DNA from: Bacteroidota bacterium
GTDB lineage: Bacteria; Bacteroidota; Bacteroidia; Bacteroidales; FEN-979
Reading direction: 5' to 3'
DNA length: 48,592 bases
Assembly (NCBI GenBank): GCA_026391355.1
Contig: JAPLDH010000025.1
Coordinates: forward strand, 1-48,592
The notes beneath the pieces were generated by a model that was not told the DNA's origin, ran no database searches, and worked only from the letters and a program-made list of their open reading frames with translations. Numbering within the stretch: the stretch's first letter is position 1; each line of letters opens with the position of its first letter. Position numbers and translations under genes: made by a program. Of this stretch, positions 1-8,386 are shown one piece after another.

Positions 1-471
1 AATCTTGAGTTCGGCACCACAATCCCTGAAACGCAGAACCAACGCGACAATTGCATCGCAGAGAAATACTCGCGTTACGCGTCACCCGTCACGCGTTACG
101 ATTTTTACCAATGGGACGAACTCATGGCCTACGACGAAACCCTGAGTACACAAGGCCTTTGCCCGCCCGGATGGCATATTCCCTCTGAAACAGACTGGAA
201 TACGCTCTTTTCCGTTTACATTAACAATGCATTTGCTGCATGGCCGCTGCTTTTCACCGGGTATTCCGGGTTCAATGCTACGCTTTCCGGCACACGGCAC
301 ATGAACATGACGTGGGACTGGAGCGGGTTTGCAACGATGTTCTGGTCATCAACCTCGCATGGGTCTAACAAAGCATGGGCACATGGGATGAATGATACAG
401 ATCCCTCAGTTTCCCGTTATCCGGCGTTCAGGTCAAATGCTTTTTCCGTTCGTTGTTTGAAGGATAATTAA
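1..471 (+). CDS. FISUMP-domain secreted protein, 3' part only
   Basis: The reading frame is open from base 1, so the gene begins outside the window and only its last 156 codons are present. Seen: a YQWDELMAYDE motif, then GLCPPGWHIPSETDW, a FWSST motif and a C-terminal SVRCLKD. This is the signature of the Fibrobacter succinogenes major paralogous (FISUMP) domain, common in secreted and lipid-anchored proteins of Bacteroidetes and Fibrobacteres. The domain's biochemical role is unknown to me. Residues about 24-33, just before YQWDELM, are encoded by four degenerate 7-bp repeats (72-99) where relatives normally have a Cys/Asn/Tyr-rich stretch. Internal ATG codons such as 124 are not the start. 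Confidence 0.85.
   Translation, partial: NLEFGTTIPETQNQRDNCIAEKYSRYASPVTRYDFYQWDELMAYDETLSTQGLCPPGWHIPSETDWNTLFSVYINNAFAAWPLLFTGYSGFNATLSGTRHMNMTWDWSGFATMFWSSTSHGSNKAWAHGMNDTDPSVSRYPAFRSNAFSVRCLKDN
72..99. repeat. Degenerate heptamer array inside the FISUMP gene
   Basis: Four consecutive 7-bp units are visible: GCGTTAC, GCGTCAC, CCGTCAC, GCGTTAC. The array is translated within the FISUMP reading frame as part of the stretch YSRYASPVTRY. It resembles the other 7-8 bp period arrays in this window in architecture but not in sequence. Confidence 0.7.
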
Positions 472-477
472 ACACAT

Positions 478-542
478 AGACGCAAAGGCGCAGAGAAATA
501 ATTTATTGAAATTGAATTCTTTGCGTCTCCGCGTCTCTGCGG
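478..542. repeat. CGCAAAG-type inverted repeat, copy 1
   Basis: The left arm AGACGCAAAGGCGCAGAGA (478-496) pairs imperfectly with a right arm ending TTTGCGTCTCCGCGTCTCTGCGG (518-542); the loop is AT-rich. Each arm is itself built from degenerate 8-bp units of the type CGCAAAGA. Two more copies are at 16118-16189 and 42288-42346. It sits just after the FISUMP gene and could fold as a hairpin in RNA. Confidence 0.7.
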
Positions 543-645
543 TTCTAAAGAAAATTTTTACATTTTGGTCATCCCCGAGATCATTCGTATTTCTGGGGCT
601 GATGGAGTCATTTCCAGAATTGTTGTACTTTTATAAAAAAATGAG

Positions 646-1275
646 ATGAAACGATTGTTTACTATACTATTGTTTTTGACAAGCTTGTATTTTACAGGAT
701 TCTCACAACGATTTAATGCAGGGTTAATGGCCGGAGGTATTGTAAGCCAGGTTGATGGGGATACCTGGCAGGGTTATCATAAATTTGGATTTCTTTTTGG
801 AGGAGTGGTCAGCCTTAAAGTTTCACCACATTCTTCTTTTCAGATGGAACTGGAATTTATTCAGAAGGGAAGCAGGAAAAATGCCGATTCTACCGGCAAT
901 GATTTGAATACATATCTTCTCAGACTTAATTATATTGAGGTTCCCATTCTTTACCAATATTACATTACCAGCAGGTTTTCGCTGGAAGCGGGGCCGGTAA
1001 TGGATGTTCTTGTTGGATCAAAAGAAATGACGAACGGCCTTGAAGTTAACGCAGGGATTACCGGCTATGTTCCATTGAAACCCATCACATTCAGTGGTAT
1101 TTTCGGGGCCTCATATGATATTACCGACCATCTCAGGGTCAATTTCCGGTTCAATTACTCCCTGATGTCTATCAGGAATGGAACCGCAAATGGTTACAGG
1201 AAGATAGTTTTGGAGCTGGGGCAATACAATAATGTCATGGCACTGTCAATGATCTACTTTTTTAAAGAGAACTAA
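646..1275 (+). CDS. Outer-membrane beta-barrel (porin-family) protein
   Basis: A 209-residue protein with a clear N-terminal signal peptide (MKRLFTILLFLTSLYFTGFSQ, cleavage probably before Gln/Arg 21-22). The rest is alternating hydrophobic and polar beta-strand sequence with many aromatic and Gly residues, including NYIEVPILYQYY and a final YFFKEN. This is the pattern of Bacteroidetes small outer-membrane barrels (PorT-like, OMP_b-brl_2). The start is supported by the signal peptide; a weak -7-like TACTTTTA lies at about 627-634. No partner gene is evident, and the ligand or function is unknown. Confidence 0.75.
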   Translation: MKRLFTILLFLTSLYFTGFSQRFNAGLMAGGIVSQVDGDTWQGYHKFGFLFGGVVSLKVSPHSSFQMELEFIQKGSRKNADSTGNDLNTYLLRLNYIEVPILYQYYITSRFSLEAGPVMDVLVGSKEMTNGLEVNAGITGYVPLKPITFSGIFGASYDITDHLRVNFRFNYSLMSIRNGTANGYRKIVLELGQYNNVMALSMIYFFKEN

Positions 1276-1286
1276 AAAAACCTGAA

Positions 1287-1368
1287 AAACCTTCCAAGTT
1301 TAAATTTGATAAATTTCGATTATATCATCTACCAATAAAGTGGTTATTAACCAAAACCTGGAAGGTTT
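1287..1368. repeat. Long-loop inverted repeat between two genes
   Basis: AAACCTTCCAAGTT (1287-1300) is almost the reverse complement of AACCTGGAAGGTTT (1355-1368), with an AT-rich loop of about 54 bases. It fills the gap between the barrel protein gene and the HEPN gene. It may act as a hairpin or terminator, but no clear T-run follows. Confidence 0.5.
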
Positions 1369-1385
1369 GATACTCTAATTATTAA

Positions 1386-1393
1386 TACCTTTG
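1386..1393 (+). promoter_or_regulatory. -7 box before the HEPN-MNT operon
   Basis: TACCTTTG matches the Bacteroidetes -7 consensus TAnnTTTG. It lies only 4 bases before the ATG at 1398, so the transcript may be leaderless or nearly so. No good -33 TTTG with 19-21 base spacing is visible. Confidence 0.45.
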
Positions 1394-1397
1394 TCCT

Positions 1398-1781
1398 ATG
1401 AGCGGACCGGAAAAATTTGAAGAGTGGTATTTTCAATCGGATTACGACTTCGAAACCGCCGAGGCGATGTTTTCTTCGGGACGTTACATTTACACTATTT
1501 TCATGTGCCATCTTTCACTTGAGAAGGCACTCAAAGGACTGTTTAATAAAAGGACTAAAGAACATCCGGTAAAATCTCATAACCTGATGTATTTTATTGA
1601 TAAAATGGCGCTTGAAATGAATGAAGATAATATGGTTTTTCTTTTTGAGTTAAATAAGGTTTCTATTCCTACAAGATATCCTTATGATCTCGAAAAGCTA
1701 ATGAGTTATTATTCAAAAGAAATTACATTGAAAATTTTAAACAGAACGAAATCTATTCAACAATGGATCAGGCAACAATAA
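1398..1781 (+). CDS. HEPN domain protein, probable toxin of a HEPN/MNT pair
   Basis: A 127-residue all-alpha protein with the N-terminal pattern WYFQSDYDFETAEAMF, the CHLSLEKALKGL helix and a TRYPYD motif near residue 92. These are typical of PF05168 HEPN proteins that pair with minimal nucleotidyltransferases (MNT). Known of the family: HEPN toxins are often RNases that MNT antitoxins inactivate by AMPylation. The usual Rx4-6H catalytic motif is not obvious here; the nearest candidates are R53 with the histidines of RTKEHPVKSH. Its 3' end overlaps the MNT gene by 19 bases, which indicates an operon with coupled translation. Confidence 0.8.
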   Translation: MSGPEKFEEWYFQSDYDFETAEAMFSSGRYIYTIFMCHLSLEKALKGLFNKRTKEHPVKSHNLMYFIDKMALEMNEDNMVFLFELNKVSIPTRYPYDLEKLMSYYSKEITLKILNRTKSIQQWIRQQ

Positions 1782-2080
1782 ACAGTGTGATAATGTTCTT
1801 AAAACATTCCCTTGTTCAGAATGGTTTGAAAGATACTAATCTGGCGCTTTTTGGATCAGCGTTGAGTGGGAATTTCAGCACAGAAAGCGATATTGATCTG
1901 ATCATCGTTTCTGATGATTTTGACGGAATGGATATTTTTGAAAGGGCACACATGACCATGGCTGCTGAAATGGAAACTTTACGAAAATTCAAAGTACCTT
2001 TGGATATATTGAATATGACCAGTAAAGAGTATCAGGATACCATTTCCGGGTTTATTTACCGAAGTAAAATCGTAGCCTGA
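1763..2080 (+). CDS. MNT-type nucleotidyltransferase, probable antitoxin
   Basis: A 105-residue minimal nucleotidyltransferase. The motif FGSALSGNFSTESDIDLIIV gives the GSx10-11DxD signature of the polymerase-beta fold, and VPLDIL supplies a likely third metal-binding Asp. It overlaps the preceding HEPN gene by 19 bases, as in other HEPN/MNT toxin-antitoxin modules. In characterised pairs (for example Shewanella SO_3166/SO_3165) the MNT protein modifies and silences the HEPN toxin. Function here is inferred from family and gene order. Confidence 0.82.
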   Translation: MDQATINSVIMFLKHSLVQNGLKDTNLALFGSALSGNFSTESDIDLIIVSDDFDGMDIFERAHMTMAAEMETLRKFKVPLDILNMTSKEYQDTISGFIYRSKIVA

Positions 2081-2092
2081 CAAATTGCCAAT

Positions 2093-2662
2093 ATGATCTC
2101 TCAAAAGATAATTATCGGCATTACCGGCGCAAGCGGCGCGGTTTACGCGAAACTGCTGCTGGAGAAGTTGATTACGCTTAACGATCAGGTTTCAGAATGT
2201 GGGGTGGTTTTTTCGGAAAATGCAAAAGCAGTCTGGAAATATGAACTGGGACAATTTGAACCGGAAAAGATTCCATTCCGGATCTATGAGCCGGATGATT
2301 TTTTTGCTCCCATTGCCTCTGGCTCAGCGGGTTATGATACAATGATCATTTGCCCCTGTACCATGGGAACAATGGGAAGGATTGCCTCCGGTGTTTCCAA
2401 CGATCTATTGACCAGGGCGGCGGATGTGATCCTGAAGGAACGCAAAAAGCTGATCCTTGTGACGCGGGAAATGCCTTTGAACCTGATCCATATTAATAAT
2501 ATGAAATTGTTGACAGAAGCCGGAGCCATCATCTGTCCGGCATCTCCATCATTTTACAGTCATCCGGATGGTGCTGAAGCGATTCTTACAACGGTGGTTG
2601 ATCGTATTTTAAGGCTCGCAGGCTTTGAATTTCCATCATATCACTGGGGCGAAAGCCAGTGA
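2093..2662 (+). CDS. ubiX: Flavin prenyltransferase UbiX
   Basis: A 189-residue protein, the usual UbiX length. It makes prenylated FMN, the cofactor of UbiD-type decarboxylases, from dimethylallyl phosphate and reduced FMN. Seen: an N-terminal GITGASGAVYAKLLLEKL flavin-binding motif, the CPCTMGTMGRIASGVSNDLLTRAADV segment (shared core of the family) and LVTREMPLN with the conserved Arg-Glu pair. It lies 12 bases after the MNT gene. Its last 22 bases overlap the convergent end of queG. No ubiD partner is in the window. Confidence 0.93.
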   Translation: MISQKIIIGITGASGAVYAKLLLEKLITLNDQVSECGVVFSENAKAVWKYELGQFEPEKIPFRIYEPDDFFAPIASGSAGYDTMIICPCTMGTMGRIASGVSNDLLTRAADVILKERKKLILVTREMPLNLIHINNMKLLTEAGAIICPASPSFYSHPDGAEAILTTVVDRILRLAGFEFPSYHWGESQ

Positions 2663-3555
2663 ATCGTATCCATTAACTTATCATATCCGATTCTGGATAG
2701 GGGCGACTTATTGAAGATCTCTTCAAACATACCCGGGGTTAAAGAATTCCAATCATTTTTACGCATTGTTTTCAACCGTTCATCAGGAAGAAAAGAAGAT
2801 TCCTGGTGAGGTATTGCGAATTTGTTATAAGGACAAACATCCTGACAGATATCGCAGCCATAGATCTGGTCACTGAATTTATCTATCAGGAATTCAGGAA
2901 TTCCCAATTTTGTTTCGATCGTGTGAAAGGAAATGCAAAGGGCGGGGTTTAATTCGTAGGGATTTGTAATTGCCTTTGTGGGACAGGCATCCAGGCATTT
3001 CCTGCAATTCCCGCAATGATCTGTTTCCGGAAGATCAGGTTCTATTTCAAGGTCGGTTAACAGAATACCGATAAAAAAGAATGAACCGGCATTTTTGTTT
3101 ATAAGGATCGTATTTTTCCCGATCCATCCAAGCCCGCAGATCTGTGCCCAGGCCTTCTCCATCAATACACCTGAGTCGACAAATGCAAGGGTTTTGCTTT
3201 CCGGGCAGTGTTCTTTCAGATAGTGGGCGAGTTCATTCAGCTTTTTCCTGATCACAACATGGTAATCCTTTCCGTATGCGTATTTCCCAAGGATAAAATT
3301 GTCTTCTTCGGGGATGATTTCAGGTGGATAATAGTTCACCAGTAAAGCGATCACCGTTTTGGCTTCTTTCATGACCAGTCTTGGATCGAGACGTTGCCGG
3401 CTGTATTTATTAAGGTAATCCAGTTGATCTGGGATCCCTTTTTGAAGGATCCTGATATAATGTTGCCAGTACTCCGGGATCGGAGCTGATTTTGCGAACC
3501 CACAGTAAGAGAAACCAATTTCCAGTGCCTTTGTTTTTATTTCCTGATTATTCAT
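2641..3555 (-). CDS. queG: Epoxyqueuosine reductase QueG
   Basis: A 304-residue protein that catalyses the last step of queuosine synthesis in tRNA, reducing epoxyqueuosine with cobalamin and two 4Fe-4S clusters. Seen: the family core [13 protein letters not shown] with the conserved catalytic Asp, GLGWIGKNT, a first ferredoxin motif [12 protein letters not shown] and a second set around [14 protein letters not shown]. coli QueG is longer (C-terminal HEAT-like extension); Bacteroidetes forms are often this short. The start codon overlaps the ruvB stop by 4 bases, so the two are cotranscribed. Confidence 0.93.
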   Translation of the reverse strand: MNNQEIKTKALEIGFSYCGFAKSAPIPEYWQHYIRILQKGIPDQLDYLNKYSRQRLDPRLVMKEAKTVIALLVNYYPPEIIPEEDNFILGKYAYGKDYHVVIRKKLNELAHYLKEHCPESKTLAFVDSGVLMEKAWAQICGLGWIGKNTILINKNAGSFFFIGILLTDLEIEPDLPETDHCGNCRKCLDACPTKAITNPYELNPALCISFHTIETKLGIPEFLIDKFSDQIYGCDICQDVCPYNKFAIPHQESSFLPDERLKTMRKNDWNSLTPGMFEEIFNKSPLSRIGYDKLMDTIHWLSPQ

Positions 3556-4577
3556 TGGAAGAGTTCCGGCTGGGTACCGGGCTTCAGTTTCCCGAGGTGT
3601 TTGTAAGCAAGTTCGGTTGCTTCCCGTCCGCGCGGGGTCCGCATGAGATATCCTTCCTGGATCAGGAAAGGTTCATAGACTTCCTCTATCGTACCAGGGT
3701 CTTCCGATACGGATGTTGCAATTGTATTCAGGCCTACCGGGCCACCCCTGAATTTATCGATAATGTTGGTCAGGATCTTGTTATCCATTTCATCGAGGCC
3801 ATGCTTATCAACATTCAGTGCGGAAAGGGCATATTGGCTGATCTTCAGGTCGATCTTGCCATTGCCTTTGATCTGTGCAAAATCACGCACACGCCGCAGG
3901 AGCAGGTTTGCAATCCGGGGTGTTCCCCGGCTTCGCATGGAAATCTCAGTGGCAGCCTGATCTTCCATCGACACTTTCAGGATAAGGGCTGACCGGTGTA
4001 GTATTCTTTTCAGGACTGAAGCAGGATAATAGTTCAACCGTGAGTTGATACCAAACCTGGAGCGAAGAGGTGCAGTAAGCAACCCGGAACGTGTTGTTGC
4101 CCCGATCAGGGTGAAAGGATTCAGTTTGATCTGTATGCTACGGGCATTTGGTCCAGTCTCGATCATAATGTCGATCTTAAAGTCTTCCATGGCTGAATAC
4201 AGATACTCTTCCACTACCGGGCTCAAACGGTGGATCTCATCAATAAATAGAACATCATTTTCCTCCAGACTGGTCAATAATCCGGCAAGATCACCGGGTT
4301 TATCCAGTACAGGTCCGGAAGAGATCCTGATATTTACACCCAATTCATTTGCAATGATGTGCGAAAGGGTTGTTTTGCCTAACCCCGGAGGACCATGCAG
4401 GAGCACATGATCCAATGGCTCCTTTCTTTGCTTTGCTGCCTGAACAAAAATTTTAAGGTTTTCAATGATATTTTCCTGTCCGGCAAAATCGTCAAATTCT
4501 GATGGCCGTAAAACTTTTTCAATCTCTTTTTCAGCCTGGTCAAGATTGTTGCCTGTCGGATCAAGATTCTCGTTCAT
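3552..4577 (-). CDS. ruvB: Holliday junction branch-migration ATPase RuvB
   Basis: A 341-residue AAA+ helicase subunit that drives RuvA-bound Holliday junctions. Seen: the family N-terminus [12 protein letters not shown], Walker [10 protein letters not shown], Walker B DEIHRL, sensor [18 protein letters not shown] with the arginine finger, and the C-terminal winged-helix part ending in [13 protein letters not shown]. Full length. It is the first gene of a two-gene minus-strand operon with queG. ruvA and ruvC are not in the window, which is usual in Bacteroidetes. Confidence 0.97.
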   Translation of the reverse strand: MNENLDPTGNNLDQAEKEIEKVLRPSEFDDFAGQENIIENLKIFVQAAKQRKEPLDHVLLHGPPGLGKTTLSHIIANELGVNIRISSGPVLDKPGDLAGLLTSLEENDVLFIDEIHRLSPVVEEYLYSAMEDFKIDIMIETGPNARSIQIKLNPFTLIGATTRSGLLTAPLRSRFGINSRLNYYPASVLKRILHRSALILKVSMEDQAATEISMRSRGTPRIANLLLRRVRDFAQIKGNGKIDLKISQYALSALNVDKHGLDEMDNKILTNIIDKFRGGPVGLNTIATSVSEDPGTIEEVYEPFLIQEGYLMRTPRGREATELAYKHLGKLKPGTQPELFQ

Positions 4578-4602
4578 TTCTTTTATATACAGTTTAATGT
4601 AT

Positions 4603-4648
4603 CCACCCTCTTCCCCCTCCCTAATTTAGGGAGAAGATTAAGGGGTGG
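4603..4648. repeat. Nested hairpin upstream of ruvB
   Basis: CTCCCTAA-T-TTAGGGAG (4617-4633) is a perfect inverted repeat with 8-bp arms. An outer CCACCC/GGGTGG pair (4603-4608, 4643-4648) encloses it. It lies between the divergent ruvB and universal-stress genes, so it is not a simple 3' terminator for either. A GC-rich relative is at 40000-40053. Confidence 0.6.
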
Positions 4649-4792
4649 GTATTTAAATGAATCATCCACCCCCTGAATGTCATCGAGCAAAGGTAACAAA
4701 TTTGGAGGTTCCTAAAAATTAAACCCGGATCGTTAATGATAAAATTTAATTACCTAATTTTACATGAATTTAGAATAATAAAATCGGAAACC

Positions 4793-5632
4793 ATGCATCC
4801 TATTATTGTTGCTGTTGATTTTTCAAACTCCTCTGTTCATGCAATAGAATATTCCATTTCTCTTGCAAATAAACTGGAATCTGATGTAATCCTCGTTTGG
4901 GTTGATAAACTGACCGCTGCTGAATCAATTTATCCTGATTTATCAAATGACACACGAAATGAAGCTAAAAAACGTTTTGAAGAAGTAATAGCTCAGTATG
5001 GAAAAATGCTGAATCCCGGAATAAAAATGGAGTATAAGCTAAAGAAGGGGAAAATTTATCACGAACTTGAGATCCTTGCCAAGAATGTTTCAGCTACGCT
5101 CATCATTGCAGGCACACATGGATTATCGGGTTTTGAGGAATTCTGGATCGGAAGCAATGCCTTTAAAATAGTTACCTATGCCTCCTGTCCAGTGATCACA
5201 ATCAGGCATGATTTTGAGATCACGGAAAGTATAGAAAAGATCATGGTACCCATAGACAGTTCTGCTGAAACCCTTCAGAAGTTACCTCTTGTTTCACAAC
5301 TGGCAAAGTTGTTCAATTCGGAGGTTCATATTGTGGCAACACATTATTGTAACCTGAAATCATTACAACGTGTGGCAGAAAAGTTTGCACAGCAGGCCAT
5401 TCAGTATCTGCAGAAAAATAAGGTACGTTGCATTAACAATAACATTGTAGCTGAAGATATTACCAAGGGTGTGATCAATTATGCCCGTAATATGGGGATA
5501 GATCTCATTGCCATCATGACCGAACAGGAAACACCCATTAATATTCTGCTGGGACCTCATTCACAGCGGCTTATTAATCAGGCTGATAAACCCATTCTCA
5601 GCATTCATCCGCAGGAACATTTTTGTTTATGA
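4793..5632 (+). CDS. Tandem-domain universal stress protein (first copy)
   Basis: Two UspA domains in one chain of 279 residues. The start is placed at the ATG in ACCATGCATCCT (MHPIIVAVDFS), because the open frame from 4736 only adds a non-conserved leader and the second Usp gene in this operon starts at the same domain boundary. Domain 1 carries the ATP-binding motif G-2x-G-9x-GS (GTHGLSGFEEFWIGS). In domain 2 the matching loop is degenerate (LLGPHSQR), so probably only the first half binds nucleotide. Next gene overlaps the stop codon (ATGA). Cytoplasmic stress role inferred from family only. Confidence 0.85.
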   Translation: MHPIIVAVDFSNSSVHAIEYSISLANKLESDVILVWVDKLTAAESIYPDLSNDTRNEAKKRFEEVIAQYGKMLNPGIKMEYKLKKGKIYHELEILAKNVSATLIIAGTHGLSGFEEFWIGSNAFKIVTYASCPVITIRHDFEITESIEKIMVPIDSSAETLQKLPLVSQLAKLFNSEVHIVATHYCNLKSLQRVAEKFAQQAIQYLQKNKVRCINNNIVAEDITKGVINYARNMGIDLIAIMTEQETPINILLGPHSQRLINQADKPILSIHPQEHFCL

Positions 5633-6069
5633 CACAAAAAGGAATAAATACACTGACTATTCTGATCACTTTGGTGATTGTGTGCATTTTTGTTCCTTCA
5701 CACCTCAATGCACAGAATAAATCACAAGGCGGGATACAAATCAATCAGGATGACAGGGTTGACCTGCTTGTCCAGAAGCATATCCAGATTAACCAAAACA
5801 AACAGGGCATAGCAGGGTACAGGATACAGATATTTTTTGATTCCGGGAATAATTCAAAAACCAAAGCCCAGGGAATCTATGAAGAGTTCATAGGTAAATA
5901 CCCGGGAATTGGAGCCTATCTTACCTTTAAAGCTCCGAATTATAAAGTGCGTGTCGGCGATTTCAGAACAAAACTGGATGCCCAGCGTTTTCTGAATGAG
6001 ATCCTTACCGTGTACCCGAGTGCATGGATAATCGATGATATTATCAATTTACCAAAAGTTGAACAGTAA
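5629..6069 (+). CDS. Secreted SPOR-domain protein
   Basis: A protein of about 146 residues with an N-terminal signal peptide (hydrophobic TLTILITLVIVCIFVPSHLNAQ) and a C-terminal SPOR domain (GYRIQIFFDSG ... YKVRVGDFRTKLDAQRFLNEI). SPOR domains bind denuded peptidoglycan glycans at division sites. The ATG at 5629 overlaps the Usp stop as ATGA; an ATG two codons earlier (5623) is an alternative. It sits between two tandem Usp genes with almost no spacing, an odd mix of a periplasmic and two cytoplasmic proteins in one operon. Confidence 0.78.
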   Translation: MTQKGINTLTILITLVIVCIFVPSHLNAQNKSQGGIQINQDDRVDLLVQKHIQINQNKQGIAGYRIQIFFDSGNNSKTKAQGIYEEFIGKYPGIGAYLTFKAPNYKVRVGDFRTKLDAQRFLNEILTVYPSAWIIDDIINLPKVEQ

Positions 6070-6080
6070 AAACCACCAGT

Positions 6081-6932
6081 ATGAGTAAAATTATTGTCGC
6101 AATTGATTTCTCGGATTGTTCAATCAATGCTTTTCTTCATGCATTATCTATTGCGCAGAAATGCAGAATTGATATAACCCTTGTCTGGGTTCAAAAGACA
6201 GTTTCAGAGACCGATAAATTCGAAGATCCGTCAAATGCCCTTCTTCATGATGTGGATAAGCAGTTCAATGAGCTGATTTCCCGATACCAGCCGGAATTAC
6301 CATTCAATAAAATAACCTACAAGATCAGGACAGGAAAGGTTTATAAGGAAATTACTTCTGAAGCCAAAGAAACCCATGCAATGCTGGTTGTAGCAGGCAC
6401 TCATGGCGCTTCAGGATTCGAAGAGTTCTGGATCGGAAGTAACGCCAACAGGATCATTGCCTCAAGTCCTTGTCCAGTTATAACAATACGTGCAGGAATC
6501 AATATTCAGCGTCCATTGAGCAAGATCGTTGTTCCGATCGACAGCACTATTGAAACTCGTCAGAAAGCTACTTTTACTGCATACCTGGCTAAAATGCACC
6601 AGGCCGAGGCCTTCATACTGGCGCTTTATACGTCAAAAGTTAAAGAGATCCGGTATAATGTAGATGTTTATGCGCAACAGGTTGCTGCCCATTTTGAAAA
6701 GGAAGGTGTAAAATTCCATGTCAAACATATGGAATCAAATAACATCTCTGAATCCATGATCAGTTATGCAAAAACATTGGATGCGAATCTGATCTCAGTA
6801 ATGACAGAGCAGGAAACCTCTACATCCAATCTTTGGATGGGACCCTATGCACACCAAACCGTAAATCATTCGCCCATTCCGGTTCTGAGCATTCATCCTA
6901 TTCTTATGTCTGCTTCTGGTCCTGCATTCTGA
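6081..6932 (+). CDS. Tandem-domain universal stress protein (second copy)
   Basis: A 283-residue paralog of the protein at 4793-5632. It begins directly at MSKIIVAIDFSDCS. Domain 1 keeps the nucleotide motif GTHGASGFEEFWIGS; domain 2 is degenerate (MGPYAHQTV) exactly as in the first copy, and both end in a shared PVLSIHP-type strand. The two copies are therefore an old duplication kept together around the SPOR gene. Spacing to the SPOR gene is 11 bases, and the gene is convergent with the aldolase gene 7 bases further on. Confidence 0.87.
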   Translation: MSKIIVAIDFSDCSINAFLHALSIAQKCRIDITLVWVQKTVSETDKFEDPSNALLHDVDKQFNELISRYQPELPFNKITYKIRTGKVYKEITSEAKETHAMLVVAGTHGASGFEEFWIGSNANRIIASSPCPVITIRAGINIQRPLSKIVVPIDSTIETRQKATFTAYLAKMHQAEAFILALYTSKVKEIRYNVDVYAQQVAAHFEKEGVKFHVKHMESNNISESMISYAKTLDANLISVMTEQETSTSNLWMGPYAHQTVNHSPIPVLSIHPILMSASGPAF

Positions 6933-6939
6933 AAAACAA

Positions 6940-8019
6940 TCAATTACGATCTATGCAATTGAGATCTGCAAAAGCAATCTTTAACCTTTCAACAATAGAT
7001 TTTTCTCCTTCACGCAGCCACATTCTTGGATCATAATATTTTTTATTGGGTTTATCTTCTCCTTCAGGATTTCCGATCTGACCTTGCAGGTACCCTTCAT
7101 ATTTCTTGTAATATTTCATGATCCCTACCCAGAAGGCCCATTGTGTATCGGTATCGATGTTCATCTTGACAACCCCGTAAGAGATTGCTTCAGCAATCTT
7201 TTCAGGTTCTGAACCGGATCCACCATGGAAAACAAAATTTACAGGATTTGGACAGGTATTAAATTTTTTCTGAATGAATTCCTGTGAATTGTGGAGGATG
7301 ACCGGTTCGAGGTTGACATTACCCGGTTTATAAACCCCATGTACATTCCCAAAGGCAGCAGCAATGGTGAATTTGTCGCTCACCTGCATCAATTGTTCAT
7401 AGGCATAAGCCACGTGTTCAGGTTGCGTGTACAATTTTGAGCTGTGAATATCTGAATGGTCAACTCCATCTTCTTCCCCTCCTGTAACGCCTAATTCGAT
7501 CTCCAGGGTCATACCCATTTTGCTCATTCTTTCGAGGTAACGTTTGCAGATTTCAATATTACTTTCCAGGGGTTCTACCGACAGGTCAAGCATATGGGAA
7601 CTGAACAAAGGCTTGCCATACCTTTTGTAATGGGCTTCCCCTTCATCCAGTAAACCATCAATCCAGGGCAAGAGCTTCTTCGCTGCATGATCTGTATGCA
7701 CCACAACGGGAACTCCATACTTTTCCGCCAAAATATGAATATGTTTAGCTCCTGATACGGATCCGGTAATTGCTCCTTTTTCATTTTCATTGGATATGGC
7801 TTTTCCACCATAAAATACTCCTCCTCCGTTACTGAACTGGATAATGACGGGAGAATTGACCACCTTTGCTGCCTCCATAACAGCATTCACCGAATCAGTT
7901 CCTACCACATTCACTGCAGGCAATGCAAAATGATCTGCCTTTGCAATCCTGAAAATTTCCTGCAAATCATCCCCTGTGACCACACCCGGGGCAACCTTGT
8001 TCAATATTTTCTCGCTCAT
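6940..8019 (-). CDS. fbaA: Class II fructose-1,6-bisphosphate aldolase
   Basis: A 359-residue zinc aldolase, the same length as E. coli FbaA, interconverting fructose-1,6-bisphosphate with DHAP and glyceraldehyde-3-phosphate in glycolysis and gluconeogenesis. Seen: the zinc ligand motif VVHTDHAAKK, LEIELGVTGGEEDGVDHSD, NVHGVYKPGNV, FHGGSGS and VVKMNIDTDTQWAFW, all characteristic of the class IIA enzymes. Start MSEKILNKVAPGVV is the family N-terminus. Monocistronic; no clear TAnnTTTG box was found upstream. Confidence 0.96.
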   Translation of the reverse strand: MSEKILNKVAPGVVTGDDLQEIFRIAKADHFALPAVNVVGTDSVNAVMEAAKVVNSPVIIQFSNGGGVFYGGKAISNENEKGAITGSVSGAKHIHILAEKYGVPVVVHTDHAAKKLLPWIDGLLDEGEAHYKRYGKPLFSSHMLDLSVEPLESNIEICKRYLERMSKMGMTLEIELGVTGGEEDGVDHSDIHSSKLYTQPEHVAYAYEQLMQVSDKFTIAAAFGNVHGVYKPGNVNLEPVILHNSQEFIQKKFNTCPNPVNFVFHGGSGSEPEKIAEAISYGVVKMNIDTDTQWAFWVGIMKYYKKYEGYLQGQIGNPEGEDKPNKKYYDPRMWLREGEKSIVERLKIAFADLNCIDRN

Positions 8020-8098
8020 AGCTATCGTGTTGTTTAAAATTTATTATTTCTTGTTTTACTTATTTTATTCTTCTTCGGCTGTGTCCTCATAATTGAAT

Positions 8099-8386
8099 TC
8101 AACTTTGCTTTGTGAAAGGTTTGTTGAATAAAGCACCTTCATAATTTGAATAATCGCCTTTCTTGTCGTAACCTTTGGCTATGTAATCTTCAATAATAAC
8201 ATAGATGGAATAAAGGTTTGCGAAACTTGAACGGGCTTTTGAACCTTTGTTTGCAGAACGGGTTTTCTCGTTGATGTATTGAATAAGTTGGCTTTTCTCA
8301 AAAATATCATCAGCGGTTTTCCCAAAGTGTTTTTTTAGGATTGATTTAATGTTTGCTGTGAAAATATTTTCCATTTGGTTCTTCAA
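8099..8386 (-). pseudogene. Truncated ORF downstream of the methyltransferase, probably a restriction-enzyme N-terminus
   Basis: A 95-codon ORF overlapping the end of the YhdJ-like methyltransferase by 41 bases, the arrangement expected for a type II restriction-modification pair. It begins MKNQMENIFTANIKSILKKHFG and is helical in character, with no catalytic PD-(D/E)xK motif before it stops at FTKQS. A complete type II endonuclease would be 250-350 residues, so I read this as a 5' remnant. After the stop, another frame ends in an acidic tail (VEFNYEDTAEEE), suggesting a deletion junction near 8100. Family assignment is inferred from position; an intact small partner protein is the alternative. 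Confidence 0.5.

Noticed and set aside
3492-4410. Plus-strand frames of 100-166 codons opposite queG and ruvB
   Set aside because: Antisense shadows of conserved enzymes with no recognisable domains.
4736-4792. Longer start for the first universal stress protein
   Set aside because: The extra 19 residues are not part of the Usp fold, and the paralog at 6081 starts at the domain itself.
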